This document shows positions 9,101 through 16,291 of a stretch of DNA of 64,000 nucleotides, in pieces (within the stretch, counting starts at the first letter, position 1; every line of letters starts with the position of its first letter). Both the position numbers and the translations under genes were made by a program. A model generated the notes under the pieces. It had not been told where the DNA came from and ran no database searches. It saw only the letters and a program-made list of their open reading frames with translations. The stretch is from Xenorhabdus doucetiae (GTDB lineage Bacteria; Pseudomonadota; Gammaproteobacteria; Enterobacterales; Enterobacteriaceae): the NCBI RefSeq assembly GCF_000968195.1, contig NZ_FO704550.1, positions 868,001-932,000 of the forward strand, in the 5' to 3' direction.

Positions 9101-9338
9101 AAGACATATACACCAGATTATCGATACCGTTCATGTTCTGTTCAATAACCTGTGTTACAGTATTTTGTACAGTTGTTGCATCAGCTCCTGGGTAAGCTGC
9201 TGAAATGGAAATGGTGGGTGGAGCAATTGCAGGATATTGTTCCACGGGTAATTTCATGATTGCCAGCAGGCCAGATAGCATGGTGATAATGGCTATTACC
9301 CACGCAAAAATTGGCCGTTCGATAAAAAACTTAGGCAT
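6189..9338 (-). CDS. acrB: RND multidrug efflux pump AcrB
   Basis: A 1049-residue inner-membrane proton/drug antiporter, the same length as E. coli AcrB. It assembles with AcrA and TolC to expel dyes, detergents, bile-like compounds and antibiotics. The proton-relay residues are visible: adjacent Asp-Asp in GLLVDDAIVVVEN (TM4) and Lys in IGLSAKNAIL (TM10). The signature MPKFFIERPIFAWVIAI start, the periplasmic porter-domain repeats and the G-loop region (GFDFQL) are conserved. It lies 14 bp downstream of acrA in one operon. Confidence 0.98.
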   Translation of the reverse strand: MPKFFIERPIFAWVIAIITMLSGLLAIMKLPVEQYPAIAPPTISISAAYPGADATTVQNTVTQVIEQNMNGIDNLVYMSSSSDSTGSMNIMLTFEANTDPDTAQVQVQNKLQLAMPLLPQEVQQQGVTVDKTTSSFLMMVGFISQDGSMTQDDIADYVGANVKDSLSRVAGVGEAMLFGTQYAMRIWLNPDKLLNYKITTQDVISAIKAQNNQVAAGQLGGTPPVPGQRLNASIIAQTRLNSAEEFGNILLRMNPDGSQIRLHDVATVQLGAENYSIIGRFNGKPAAGIGIKLATGANALNTSKAVQETLAEMQPFFPHGLTVVYPYDTTPFVKISIFEVVKTLAEAILLVFIVMYLFLQNFRATLIPTIAVPVVLLGTFAILAAFGYSINTLTMFAMVLAIGLLVDDAIVVVENVERVMQEEGLSPKEATKKSMGQIQGALVGIALVLSAVFVPMAFFGGATGAIYRQFSVTIVSAMILSVLVALILTPALCATMLKPVAKGSHGTQTGFFGWFNHLFEKCTHHYTDSIGRMLRGTGRYLVIYVMLLSGMAWIFNNLPSSFLPEEDQGVLVAIVQLPPGSTQEQTQKVLNHINDYFYTKEKDVVKSVFTVNGFSFSGQGQNTGLAFISLKDWDQRKDPKDKVPAIVGRANASFAQIKEGLVFAFNIPPIVELGSASGFDFQLIDKGNLGHAALTEARNQLLGMVAQHPDMLTGVRPNGQNDTQQYRVHIDKEKAEALAVSTTNINSTLSTMFGGAYVNDFIDRGRVKKVYIQADAPYRMLPSNISNLYVRNYHGQMVPFSAFIDASKEPWVYGSPRLERYNGLPSMEIVGEAAPGQSTGDAMALMEQLASQLPAGIGYDWTGMSYQERLSGNQAPALYALSLIVVFLCLAALYESWSVPFSVMLVVPLGVIGALLATSIRGLDNDVYFKVGLLTTIGLSAKNAILIVEFAKDLIEKEGKGLIEATLEAARMRLRPILMTSLAFMLGVMPLVLSNGAGSGAQNAVGTGVLGGMIAATSLAIYFVPVFFVVIKRRFTKKNEELEHISTPH

Positions 9339-9352
9339 GAATCACCGACTCC

Positions 9353-10552
9353 TTATTGAGGCTTTTTTGCGGACTCAGCTTGATTAGCCGTAGGATTGGC
9401 ATTCAGATCTGTTTCCGTTGGCTTGACCGTTATTCCTGGTGCTATTTTCTGCAACCCGGTGACGATGACTTTATCTCCGGTTTTCAGTCCGTCTGTCACC
9501 AACCACTTATTACCAATTGCCTGAGTAGCGTTGATATTGCGCAATTCTACTTTGTTATCTTTATCGACAATCAGTAGGGTTGCCTGACCGCGAGGTGTTC
9601 TGGTCACGGCTTGCTGAGGAACCAAAATTGCATTTTTGCGTACACCTTCTTCTAACTTGGTGCGTACAAACATACCCGGAAGTAATTCTTCATTCGGGTT
9701 TGGGAACACAGCACGCATAGTGATAGAACCTGTTGTTTCGTCAACCGTCACGTCAGAAAACTCAAGATAACCTTCTTGACTGTATTCTTGGCCGTTATCT
9801 GTTATAAGACGGATTTTGGTTTTTTTGCTCTCTTTTTGAACAGTTCCTTTGGCAATTTCATTTTTGAAGCGCAGATAGTCTTCGCTTGATTGAGTGATAT
9901 CAACATAGATAGGATCTAATTGCTGAACAATCGTGAGGGCTGTTGGCTGACCAGCAGAAACCAGAGCGCCTTCTGTGACGGTGGACTTACCTGCACGCCC
10001 AGAAATCGGGGATGTCACTTTGGTGTATGCCAAGTTGATTCTGGCATTTTCCAATGCAGCCTGAGAGGACTGAACATCTGCTTTTGCCTGCGCATATTCT
10101 GAATTTGCTTTATCAAATTCCTGCTTACTCACATATTGTGTGCCTAGCAAGGACTGATAACGTTCAACGGTTAAACGGGAAACATTCTCGTTGGCTTGCG
10201 ATCTGGCCAGACTTGCTTTGGCTTTACTGTATTCTGCTTGATAAGTTGCTGGATCTATTTGGTATAACGACTCTCCGGCAACAACATCACTTCCTTCTTT
10301 GTAGTTACGTTTCAGTATGATGCCGCCGACTTGGGGACGAACCTCGGCAACACGATAAGCTGATGTACGGCCGGGTAATTCAGTGATAACCGTGAGAGGT
10401 TCTGCTTTCAGCGTTACGATACCCACTTCAGGAACCGGCTGGCCAGCCGCCCCTTGCTGTGTATTTTTATTGTCATTACATCCTGAAAGAATGAAACTGC
10501 CTGAAATCACCAGTAATGTGGCCAGAGGCAAAACTCCCCTGTTCTTTCGCAT
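9353..10552 (-). CDS. acrA: Membrane fusion lipoprotein AcrA
   Basis: A 399-residue periplasmic adaptor that links AcrB to TolC. The N terminus is a lipoprotein signal with lipobox LSGC and the lipidated cysteine at residue 25. Then come the split lipoyl/barrel-sandwich segments (VRPQVGGIILKRNYKEGSDV; SPISGRAGKSTVTEG), a coiled-coil hairpin around residues 100-175, and beta-barrel and membrane-proximal domains. First gene of acrAB, divergent from acrR and preceded by an AcrR-type operator. Confidence 0.97.
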   Translation of the reverse strand: MRKNRGVLPLATLLVISGSFILSGCNDNKNTQQGAAGQPVPEVGIVTLKAEPLTVITELPGRTSAYRVAEVRPQVGGIILKRNYKEGSDVVAGESLYQIDPATYQAEYSKAKASLARSQANENVSRLTVERYQSLLGTQYVSKQEFDKANSEYAQAKADVQSSQAALENARINLAYTKVTSPISGRAGKSTVTEGALVSAGQPTALTIVQQLDPIYVDITQSSEDYLRFKNEIAKGTVQKESKKTKIRLITDNGQEYSQEGYLEFSDVTVDETTGSITMRAVFPNPNEELLPGMFVRTKLEEGVRKNAILVPQQAVTRTPRGQATLLIVDKDNKVELRNINATQAIGNKWLVTDGLKTGDKVIVTGLQKIAPGITVKPTETDLNANPTANQAESAKKPQ

Positions 10553-10631
10553 AAGTAAACCTCAATTTTTCAATATTGATTCTCTAATCTAACAAGTGAA
10601 ATCATTACTTCATTGATTAAGGGTGCTATAG

Positions 10632-10655
10632 TACAAACATACATGAATGTATGTA
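10632..10655. promoter_or_regulatory. AcrR operator in the acrA-acrR intergenic region
   Basis: A 24-bp site with inverted ACATACAT and ATGTATGT half-sites; its right half is identical to the known E. coli AcrR operator. It lies 79 bp from acrA and 38 bp from acrR, so it can repress both acrAB and acrR. Confidence 0.85.
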
Positions 10656-10693
10656 AATCAGCCTCAGTCAAAAACAAAGTTTATGGCACTAAA

Positions 10694-11341
10694 ATGGCAC
10701 GAAAAACTAAACAACAAGCAAATCAAACTCGTCAGCAAATCATAGATGCTGCAATAAAGACTTTTTCTGAGCGCGGTGTTTCTGCTACCTCACTCTCTGA
10801 TATCGCAACGGCCGCAGGTGTAACGCGCGGAGCCATTTACTGGCACTTTAAAAATAAAACCGATCTACTTTCTGTTATTTGTAGAATGCCAGAGCATAAA
10901 ATAGACGAGCTAGAGAAAGAGTATCAATCAAAATATCCTGATAATCCACTTATTACATTGAGATATTTATTAATTTCTACGTTACAAATGATGATTGATG
11001 ATTCTCAGATTCGTCAATTAATAGAAATTTTTTTCCATAAATGTGAGTTTGTTGGAGAAATATCTCCATTAATAGCGGAAATTAGGGAGAAATGTATTTC
11101 TGATGATCAGAAGATTGAAAAAATGTTGAAGGCTTGTATTCAATCTGGGGAGCTGCCCTGCAATCTCGATTTCAAACGTTCTGCTATCATGTTGAGAGCA
11201 TTGATGACAGGAACACTGGAAAACTGGTCATTCTCACCAGACAGTTTTAATATTCAAGAGCAGGCCGTTCACTTGGTGGATAGTTTCATTGATACACTCA
11301 AATACAGCCACCATTTGCGCAATAGCGAAAAAAACGAATAG
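10694..11341 (+). CDS. acrR: TetR-family repressor AcrR
   Basis: A 215-residue local repressor of acrAB that is released by ligand binding. MARKTKQQANQTR starts the N-terminal DNA-binding domain, with the helix-turn-helix at about residues 28-52 (LSDIATAAGVTRGAIYWHF). The C-terminal ligand domain keeps the family's IEIFFHKCEFVGE. The start was placed at MARKTK by homology; upstream in-frame starts would run into the operator. Divergent from acrA. The stop is 18 bp before mscK, so the two may be co-transcribed. Confidence 0.95.
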   Translation: MARKTKQQANQTRQQIIDAAIKTFSERGVSATSLSDIATAAGVTRGAIYWHFKNKTDLLSVICRMPEHKIDELEKEYQSKYPDNPLITLRYLLISTLQMMIDDSQIRQLIEIFFHKCEFVGEISPLIAEIREKCISDDQKIEKMLKACIQSGELPCNLDFKRSAIMLRALMTGTLENWSFSPDSFNIQEQAVHLVDSFIDTLKYSHHLRNSEKNE

Positions 11342-11359
11342 TGATGAGTAGATGAGTTC

Positions 11360-14300
11360 ATGGTTTCAGTTAACCGATACTTGATGGTTTTACTCAATAA
11401 GGGGAGTTTGTCTAACAAATTCTCTACGATATTGTTTTTTCGCTTTGTGTTGATGGTAAGTTTGGTTTTTCTCCTGTCCCCGGTCTTTTTTTCTGCCAAT
11501 GCGGCTGCCAGTGGTGATGTTCCAACCCGTAATGATATTCAAAACCAACTTAAGATCCTGACAGAACGTAAGGAGCATACGGTTGAAGAAAAGGTATCAA
11601 TAGCTGATTTAGAAAAAACGCTCGCTTTCTTTGACAAAATCGATCAATTGAAGCTGGATTTCGATCTACTTAGAAAAAATGTGCAAAATGTGCCACAAAA
11701 ATCACATCAGGTTGTGACTGAACTGGAGAATCTGAAAAATAACGATCAGCAGGATGCCTATAAACAGACACTGGAACCCCTGTCTCTGAAGCAACTTGAA
11801 TCGAAACTGAATAGCACATGGTATAACTTGCAGCAGGCACAGGAAAATCTTGCCAGCTACAATAGCCAGTTGACTGGGCTGCAAACTCAACCAGAACGCG
11901 TGCAAAATATGCTATTTCGTAACATGCAGAGATTGCAGCAAATTCGTAATCAACTCAATAACGTATTGATTGAGCAGTCAGAATCGAGTCGTACCCAGAT
12001 AGAGTTATTGCAGATAGAACAGTTTTTTCTGACACAGCAAAATGAGTATCAAAGAGAATCTCTACAGGCAAATACTCAGTTACAAGCACTTTTACAGCGA
12101 CAACGGGATTATACGACTCTCCAAATTGAACAATTGGAGCGTAATGTCCAATTTATTCAAAATGTGATGAGTGAAAAGCGTTTGGTTCTTTCGGAAGAAA
12201 CCGCGAAAGAAGCGCAGACTAAGGATGGTAAGAACTTACATATTCAGGATAATTCATTGGTTCAGACGGAGATTGAACATAATCGTGAACTGAGTCAGCG
12301 GTTGGTTGCAGCAACACGTGATAGTAATCAACTGGCGCAAGAAAGTATTCGCGTTAAGAATTTTCTGGAACGAGCTATTCAATCAGAGCGCAATCTTAAA
12401 GAGCAAATTAAAGTTTTGCGCGGCAGTTTATTGTTATCACGCATCTTATTTCAGGAGCAGTTGAAAGTACCGCAGGATGTTCTGACAAAAGATTTACCAA
12501 CCAAAATAGCAGACCTGCGTCTAGAGCAATTCGAAATTAATCAGGAACTCGATCAGCTCTGCCAAGGGAATGATTATATCAATAACTTATTGAGAAATAA
12601 TCATTATCAAATAAAAAATGAACCCAAGGAAGTGGTGAGCGAAATCCATCATGCTATTAACCAGATTTTGGATGTTCATTGTGAGCTTTTAGAGCAGCTC
12701 AATAACCAGTTGGGAAATCAGATTACCCATGCCATCAACTTACAAATGGATCAGCAGCAGTTGTTGGATGTTTCTGAATCGCTGGAGCAAACCCTTATCC
12801 AGCAAATATTTTGGGTTAATAGCAACAAACCGATGAATGTGGTGTGGTTGAAATCCTTACCTGAGCTAATTAAAGAAGAGCTGAGTCACCTGGATATTCG
12901 TTTAACGCTTCATGGACTGATTACCGGGCTGAAAAACTCTATCCATTTCGTCATTCCCTTTGTGTTGGTTGGCCTGTTTTTACGCTGGCAAACCAAAGGC
13001 ATTAACGAGCAGTTGAAAAAAATAACGGGTGAAGTGGGACAGTTTCGCAGTGACAGTCAGCTACATACACCATTGGCGCTCATACTGACATTGATAAAAA
13101 CATTGCCGATTGCTTTTATCGTATTGGCGATAGGTTATTGGTATTCGAAATCAAGTAATGAGCTGAGTGATTTGATTTGGGGGTTCTCCTGCCAATTGGC
13201 GCTTTTCTGGATTATATCCAGTTGCAATTATCAAATTCTGGTGAAAGGAGGAATTGGCGAACAGCATTTTTCCCTAGACAGTGCGGTTTGTCATTTGTTC
13301 CGCAAAAACCTGGTTCGTCTGTCGATCGCGCTATTGCCCATTTTATTCTGGGTAACATTAGGTACTAAATATCCTTTACGGCTGTCTGATGATGTGATTG
13401 GGCAATGTACCGTTTTGATCTGTCTGTTCTTTATCTTCCTGTTTCTTTTTCCATTCTGCCGGTATGTATGGCGTGAAAAAAGTTCCCATATGATCCGCAA
13501 CATCGTCGTCACGGCATTAACATTTGCCCCGCTGATATTAATGGTGTTGCTGATATCGGGTTATTTCTATACAACTCTACGTCTGGCAGAACGTTGGTTC
13601 TACAGCCTGTATTTACTGTTTCTCTGGCATATCAGTTATCAAGCCTGTTTGCGGGGGTTAGGCATTGCAGCGCGTCGCATTGCCTATCGGCGTGCTGTTG
13701 CCCGGCGCCAATCGCTGACGAAAGAAGGGGCAGAAGGAGAAATGATGGAAGAGCCGCCAATGGCTTTGGATCTCATTAATCAACAGTCATTGCGTTTAAC
13801 CACTATGGTGCTGTTTTTGATCTTTTTAGGGGCATTTTATTGGATTTGGTCTGATCTGGTGACGGTATTTTCTTACCTTGATGGGATCAATTTGTGGCAA
13901 TACAGCACGGCAACAGAACTGGGCAATGTGCTGCAACACGTGACCTTAAAAGATTTGGTCCTTTCAATCGCCATGTTGGTCATTTCATGGATCATGATGA
14001 GAAACTTGCCGGGCCTGCTGGAAGTCCTGGTGTTATCCCGTTTGCAGTTACAACAGGGATCTTCGTATGCCATTAAAACAACATTGACTTACTTGATCAT
14101 TGGCGTTGGCGTCATTGCTGCGTTAGGAACATTGGGAGTTTCATGGAATAAATTACAATGGTTGGCGGCGGCACTTTCAGTCGGTTTAGGTTTTGGTTTA
14201 CAGGAAATTTTTGCCAACTTTGTTTCGGGTCTCATTATTTTGTTTGAACGCCCCGTCCGTATTGGCGATACCGTAACGATAGGCACTTATTCCGGTTCGG

Positions 14301-14740
14301 TCAGTAAAATCCGCATTCGTGCGACGACGATTACAGATTTTGACCGTAAAGAAGTGATTATTCCCAATCGGGCATTTGTGACGGAGCGTCTCATTAACTG
14401 GACACTTTCTGATACCATTACGCGCATTATTATTAAGGTTGGCGTCGCATATGGCTCTGATCTTAATAAGGTCAGAGAGGTTTTGTTACAAGCAGCGAGT
14501 GAAAACACCCGCGTCATGAGTGAGCCGGGGCCACAAGTTTACTTTATGAATTTTGGCGCCAGTACACTGGATCATGAGTTGAGGCTCTATGTCCGGGAAT
14601 TGGGCGACCGTAGCCGGACGGTTGATGAAGTCAACCGCAGTATTGATAAATTATGCCGGGAAAACGACATCAATATTGCCTTTAATCAGTTGGAGGTTTA
14701 CTTACATAATGGGCAGGATGATATGCAGTCTGAGGGGTAA
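11360..14740 (+). CDS. mscK: Mechanosensitive channel MscK (KefA)
   Basis: A 1126-residue potassium-dependent mechanosensitive channel that opens on osmotic downshock. An N-terminal signal peptide (to about residue 49, ending SANAAA) leads into a long periplasmic, Gln-rich coiled-coil region (about 55-490). Multiple membrane helices follow from about 525 on. The C-terminal MscS domain has the pore-lining helix rich in Gly/Ala (LQWLAAALSVGLGFGLQEI) and the cytoplasmic beta-rich part (GDTVTIG, IPNRAFVTERLINW). The length agrees with E. coli MscK (1120 aa). Directly after acrR. Confidence 0.96.
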   Translation: MVSVNRYLMVLLNKGSLSNKFSTILFFRFVLMVSLVFLLSPVFFSANAAASGDVPTRNDIQNQLKILTERKEHTVEEKVSIADLEKTLAFFDKIDQLKLDFDLLRKNVQNVPQKSHQVVTELENLKNNDQQDAYKQTLEPLSLKQLESKLNSTWYNLQQAQENLASYNSQLTGLQTQPERVQNMLFRNMQRLQQIRNQLNNVLIEQSESSRTQIELLQIEQFFLTQQNEYQRESLQANTQLQALLQRQRDYTTLQIEQLERNVQFIQNVMSEKRLVLSEETAKEAQTKDGKNLHIQDNSLVQTEIEHNRELSQRLVAATRDSNQLAQESIRVKNFLERAIQSERNLKEQIKVLRGSLLLSRILFQEQLKVPQDVLTKDLPTKIADLRLEQFEINQELDQLCQGNDYINNLLRNNHYQIKNEPKEVVSEIHHAINQILDVHCELLEQLNNQLGNQITHAINLQMDQQQLLDVSESLEQTLIQQIFWVNSNKPMNVVWLKSLPELIKEELSHLDIRLTLHGLITGLKNSIHFVIPFVLVGLFLRWQTKGINEQLKKITGEVGQFRSDSQLHTPLALILTLIKTLPIAFIVLAIGYWYSKSSNELSDLIWGFSCQLALFWIISSCNYQILVKGGIGEQHFSLDSAVCHLFRKNLVRLSIALLPILFWVTLGTKYPLRLSDDVIGQCTVLICLFFIFLFLFPFCRYVWREKSSHMIRNIVVTALTFAPLILMVLLISGYFYTTLRLAERWFYSLYLLFLWHISYQACLRGLGIAARRIAYRRAVARRQSLTKEGAEGEMMEEPPMALDLINQQSLRLTTMVLFLIFLGAFYWIWSDLVTVFSYLDGINLWQYSTATELGNVLQHVTLKDLVLSIAMLVISWIMMRNLPGLLEVLVLSRLQLQQGSSYAIKTTLTYLIIGVGVIAALGTLGVSWNKLQWLAAALSVGLGFGLQEIFANFVSGLIILFERPVRIGDTVTIGTYSGSVSKIRIRATTITDFDRKEVIIPNRAFVTERLINWTLSDTITRIIIKVGVAYGSDLNKVREVLLQAASENTRVMSEPGPQVYFMNFGASTLDHELRLYVRELGDRSRTVDEVNRSIDKLCRENDINIAFNQLEVYLHNGQDDMQSEG

Positions 14741-14753
14741 ACAGTTATCCCGT

Positions 14754-14918
14754 TTATTCCTCAGGCCGTTGAGTCTGTTTTTCCAATTTCCTTTGCAGAT
14801 CGTGTTTGACAATTTCTAGTGCTGCCAGTGCGATAGCAGGGGGAACCTCGTTACACTCAAGCAGATAAATAAGATCCACTGCAAGTTGTATTTCAGGGGA
14901 GGCTTGTTCCAGGGGCAT
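14754..14918 (-). CDS. rsmS: Small pleiotropic regulatory protein RsmS (YbaM)
   Basis: A 54-residue protein matching enterobacterial YbaM/RsmS, linked to control of rsmB and secondary metabolism in Pectobacterium. The core is IQLAVDLIYLLECNEVPPAIALAALEIVKHDLQRKL. The ATG at 14918 follows AAGGA; a longer upstream frame would overlap priC. It lies 23 bp downstream of priC, the same arrangement as in E. coli. It converges with mscK with only 13 bp between stops. Confidence 0.88.
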   Translation of the reverse strand: MPLEQASPEIQLAVDLIYLLECNEVPPAIALAALEIVKHDLQRKLEKQTQRPEE

Positions 14919-14941
14919 TGTTGTTCCTTGTTTTTTTATGA

Positions 14942-15490
14942 TTAATCTGAATTCTCTTGTTTCTCTATCGATTTTTCGATCCGCATTAATGCCTGACGAC
15001 AACGGGCGAGCCGGCCAGCCAAGGCGGCAATTTCTTTTTGCAGTTTATACTGGTTGGCAAGCGTCGTTTGTTTGTCTAACTGCAATTCCCTGTCATTGAC
15101 CATGGCCATTAAACGGCGTTCGTAATCCTGATGTTCTGCCAGACGTTGATAAAGATCCCGTTCTTGTGATCGATGCGCAAATTTCTCTTCCTGTTTTCGC
15201 AGCGTCTGGGTTGCTATTTCGCGTTTAAATGCCTCGATTTGTGCCACTAAACGTTCGGCAAGGAATTTCACTTGTTCAATACGAGAATCGTTTACACAGT
15301 CGCTGAGTTGCTTCATATTTTGTCTGATTTCTTGCAGGTATCCACCGAGTTTATTGCTGCGATGGTGGAATAGTACCTGATCAAAACGGGCGCTGGTAAA
15401 AGGGAGGTCGGGCAGCAAATCGAGCTCTTTTTCCAGCATACTGACCTGTTTTTCAAGTGCACCTAATAAATTTTGTATGCCCATTAGCAT
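14942..15490 (-). CDS. priC: Primosomal replication protein N'' (PriC)
   Basis: A 182-residue replication-restart protein that loads DnaB helicase at stalled forks together with Rep or PriA. The family features are a first helical domain (SARFDQVLFH), a basic DNA-binding part (FERRL-like YERRLMAMV) and the C-terminal LARCRQALMRIEKSIE. Two adjacent ATG codons (15490 and 15484) are possible starts; neither has a strong ribosome site. The protein is more diverged than its neighbours, as PriC usually is. In E. coli ybaN lies between priC and apt; here it is missing. Confidence 0.88.
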   Translation of the reverse strand: MLMGIQNLLGALEKQVSMLEKELDLLPDLPFTSARFDQVLFHHRSNKLGGYLQEIRQNMKQLSDCVNDSRIEQVKFLAERLVAQIEAFKREIATQTLRKQEEKFAHRSQERDLYQRLAEHQDYERRLMAMVNDRELQLDKQTTLANQYKLQKEIAALAGRLARCRQALMRIEKSIEKQENSD

Positions 15491-15524
15491 CTCATTATCA
15501 TCAATAATCGGTTCGGGATAAGGT

Positions 15525-15538
15525 TTGACTTAAGTCAA
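15525..15538. promoter_or_regulatory. Perfect 14-bp palindrome between priC and apt
   Basis: TTGACTTAAGTCAA lies midway between the divergent genes and contains a -35-like TTGACT in both directions. It could be an operator or part of back-to-back promoters; no known regulator is assigned. Confidence 0.4.
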
Positions 15539-15550
15539 CAAAATATAAGC

Positions 15551-15578
15551 AGCAACTTGCTTTGCAGTTGCTTTTTTT
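15551..15578 (+). terminator. Terminator-like hairpin in the apt leader
   Basis: AGCAACT and AGTTGCT stem with an 8-nt loop, followed by seven T residues. No gene on the plus strand precedes it, so it may attenuate apt transcription or shield apt from upstream transcription. Confidence 0.6.
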
Positions 15579-15632
15579 CGGTAGTTTGCATAGATTTTAC
15601 CGTTTTCTTTTTTAACTTGGCTGGCATCGATT

Positions 15633-16184
15633 ATGACCGCTAACGCGCAACAACTGCAATTAATTAAAGATAGTATCGAAACAATTCCTGATTATCCAAA
15701 GGCGGGGATCCTTTTTCGTGACATTACCACCTTGCTCGATAATCCAGCAGCCTATCAAGCGACGATAGATTTATTGGTGGCTCGTTATCAGCATCAAGGC
15801 ATCACGAAAATTGTGGGTACTGAAGCACGTGGTTTCTTATTCGGCGCGCCTGTTGCACTGCGTCTGGGAGTGGGTTTCGTTCCTGTTCGTAAAAAAGGTA
15901 AATTGCCGCGTGAGACGTTGAGCGAAACTTACGATCTGGAATATGGTACAGATACCTTGGAAATCCATAAAAGCAGCATCAATGAAAGGGATAACGTTCT
16001 GGTTATTGATGATCTGCTGGCAACGGGTGGGACGATTGAGGCGACAGTACGCTTGATTCGTCGTCTGGGTGGTCAAGTTTCTGAAGCGGCATTTATCATT
16101 GGATTACCGGATTTAGGTGGTGCTGAACGCTTGAAAAAACAAGGTGTTGACAGCTACACGTTGGTTGAATTTTCCGGCCACTGA
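15633..16184 (+). CDS. apt: Adenine phosphoribosyltransferase
   Basis: A 183-residue cytosolic purine-salvage enzyme that converts adenine and PRPP to AMP. The PRPP-binding motif VLVIDDLLATGGT is at residues 122-134. The catalytic flexible loop (VRKKGKLPRETLSETY) and ARGFLFG substrate region are intact, and the length matches E. coli (183 aa). It precedes dnaX as in E. coli, and the leader carries a terminator-like hairpin. Confidence 0.98.
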   Translation: MTANAQQLQLIKDSIETIPDYPKAGILFRDITTLLDNPAAYQATIDLLVARYQHQGITKIVGTEARGFLFGAPVALRLGVGFVPVRKKGKLPRETLSETYDLEYGTDTLEIHKSSINERDNVLVIDDLLATGGTIEATVRLIRRLGGQVSEAAFIIGLPDLGGAERLKKQGVDSYTLVEFSGH

Positions 16185-16223
16185 TTATTCTGTTTTTTAC
16201 ATTATTAATACATATTGGCACAT

Positions 16224-16249
16224 CAGCCTCGCCGTTAATGGGGAGGCTG
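16224..16249. other. Stem-loop between apt and dnaX
   Basis: CAGCCTCGCC pairs with GGGGAGGCTG (one mismatch) over a 6-nt loop. No T-tract follows, so it is a weak terminator or an mRNA processing or leader structure. Confidence 0.4.
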
Positions 16250-16291
16250 TGCTAGCATGATAGACAGTCATGTTCAATTTCCTCGGTATTC

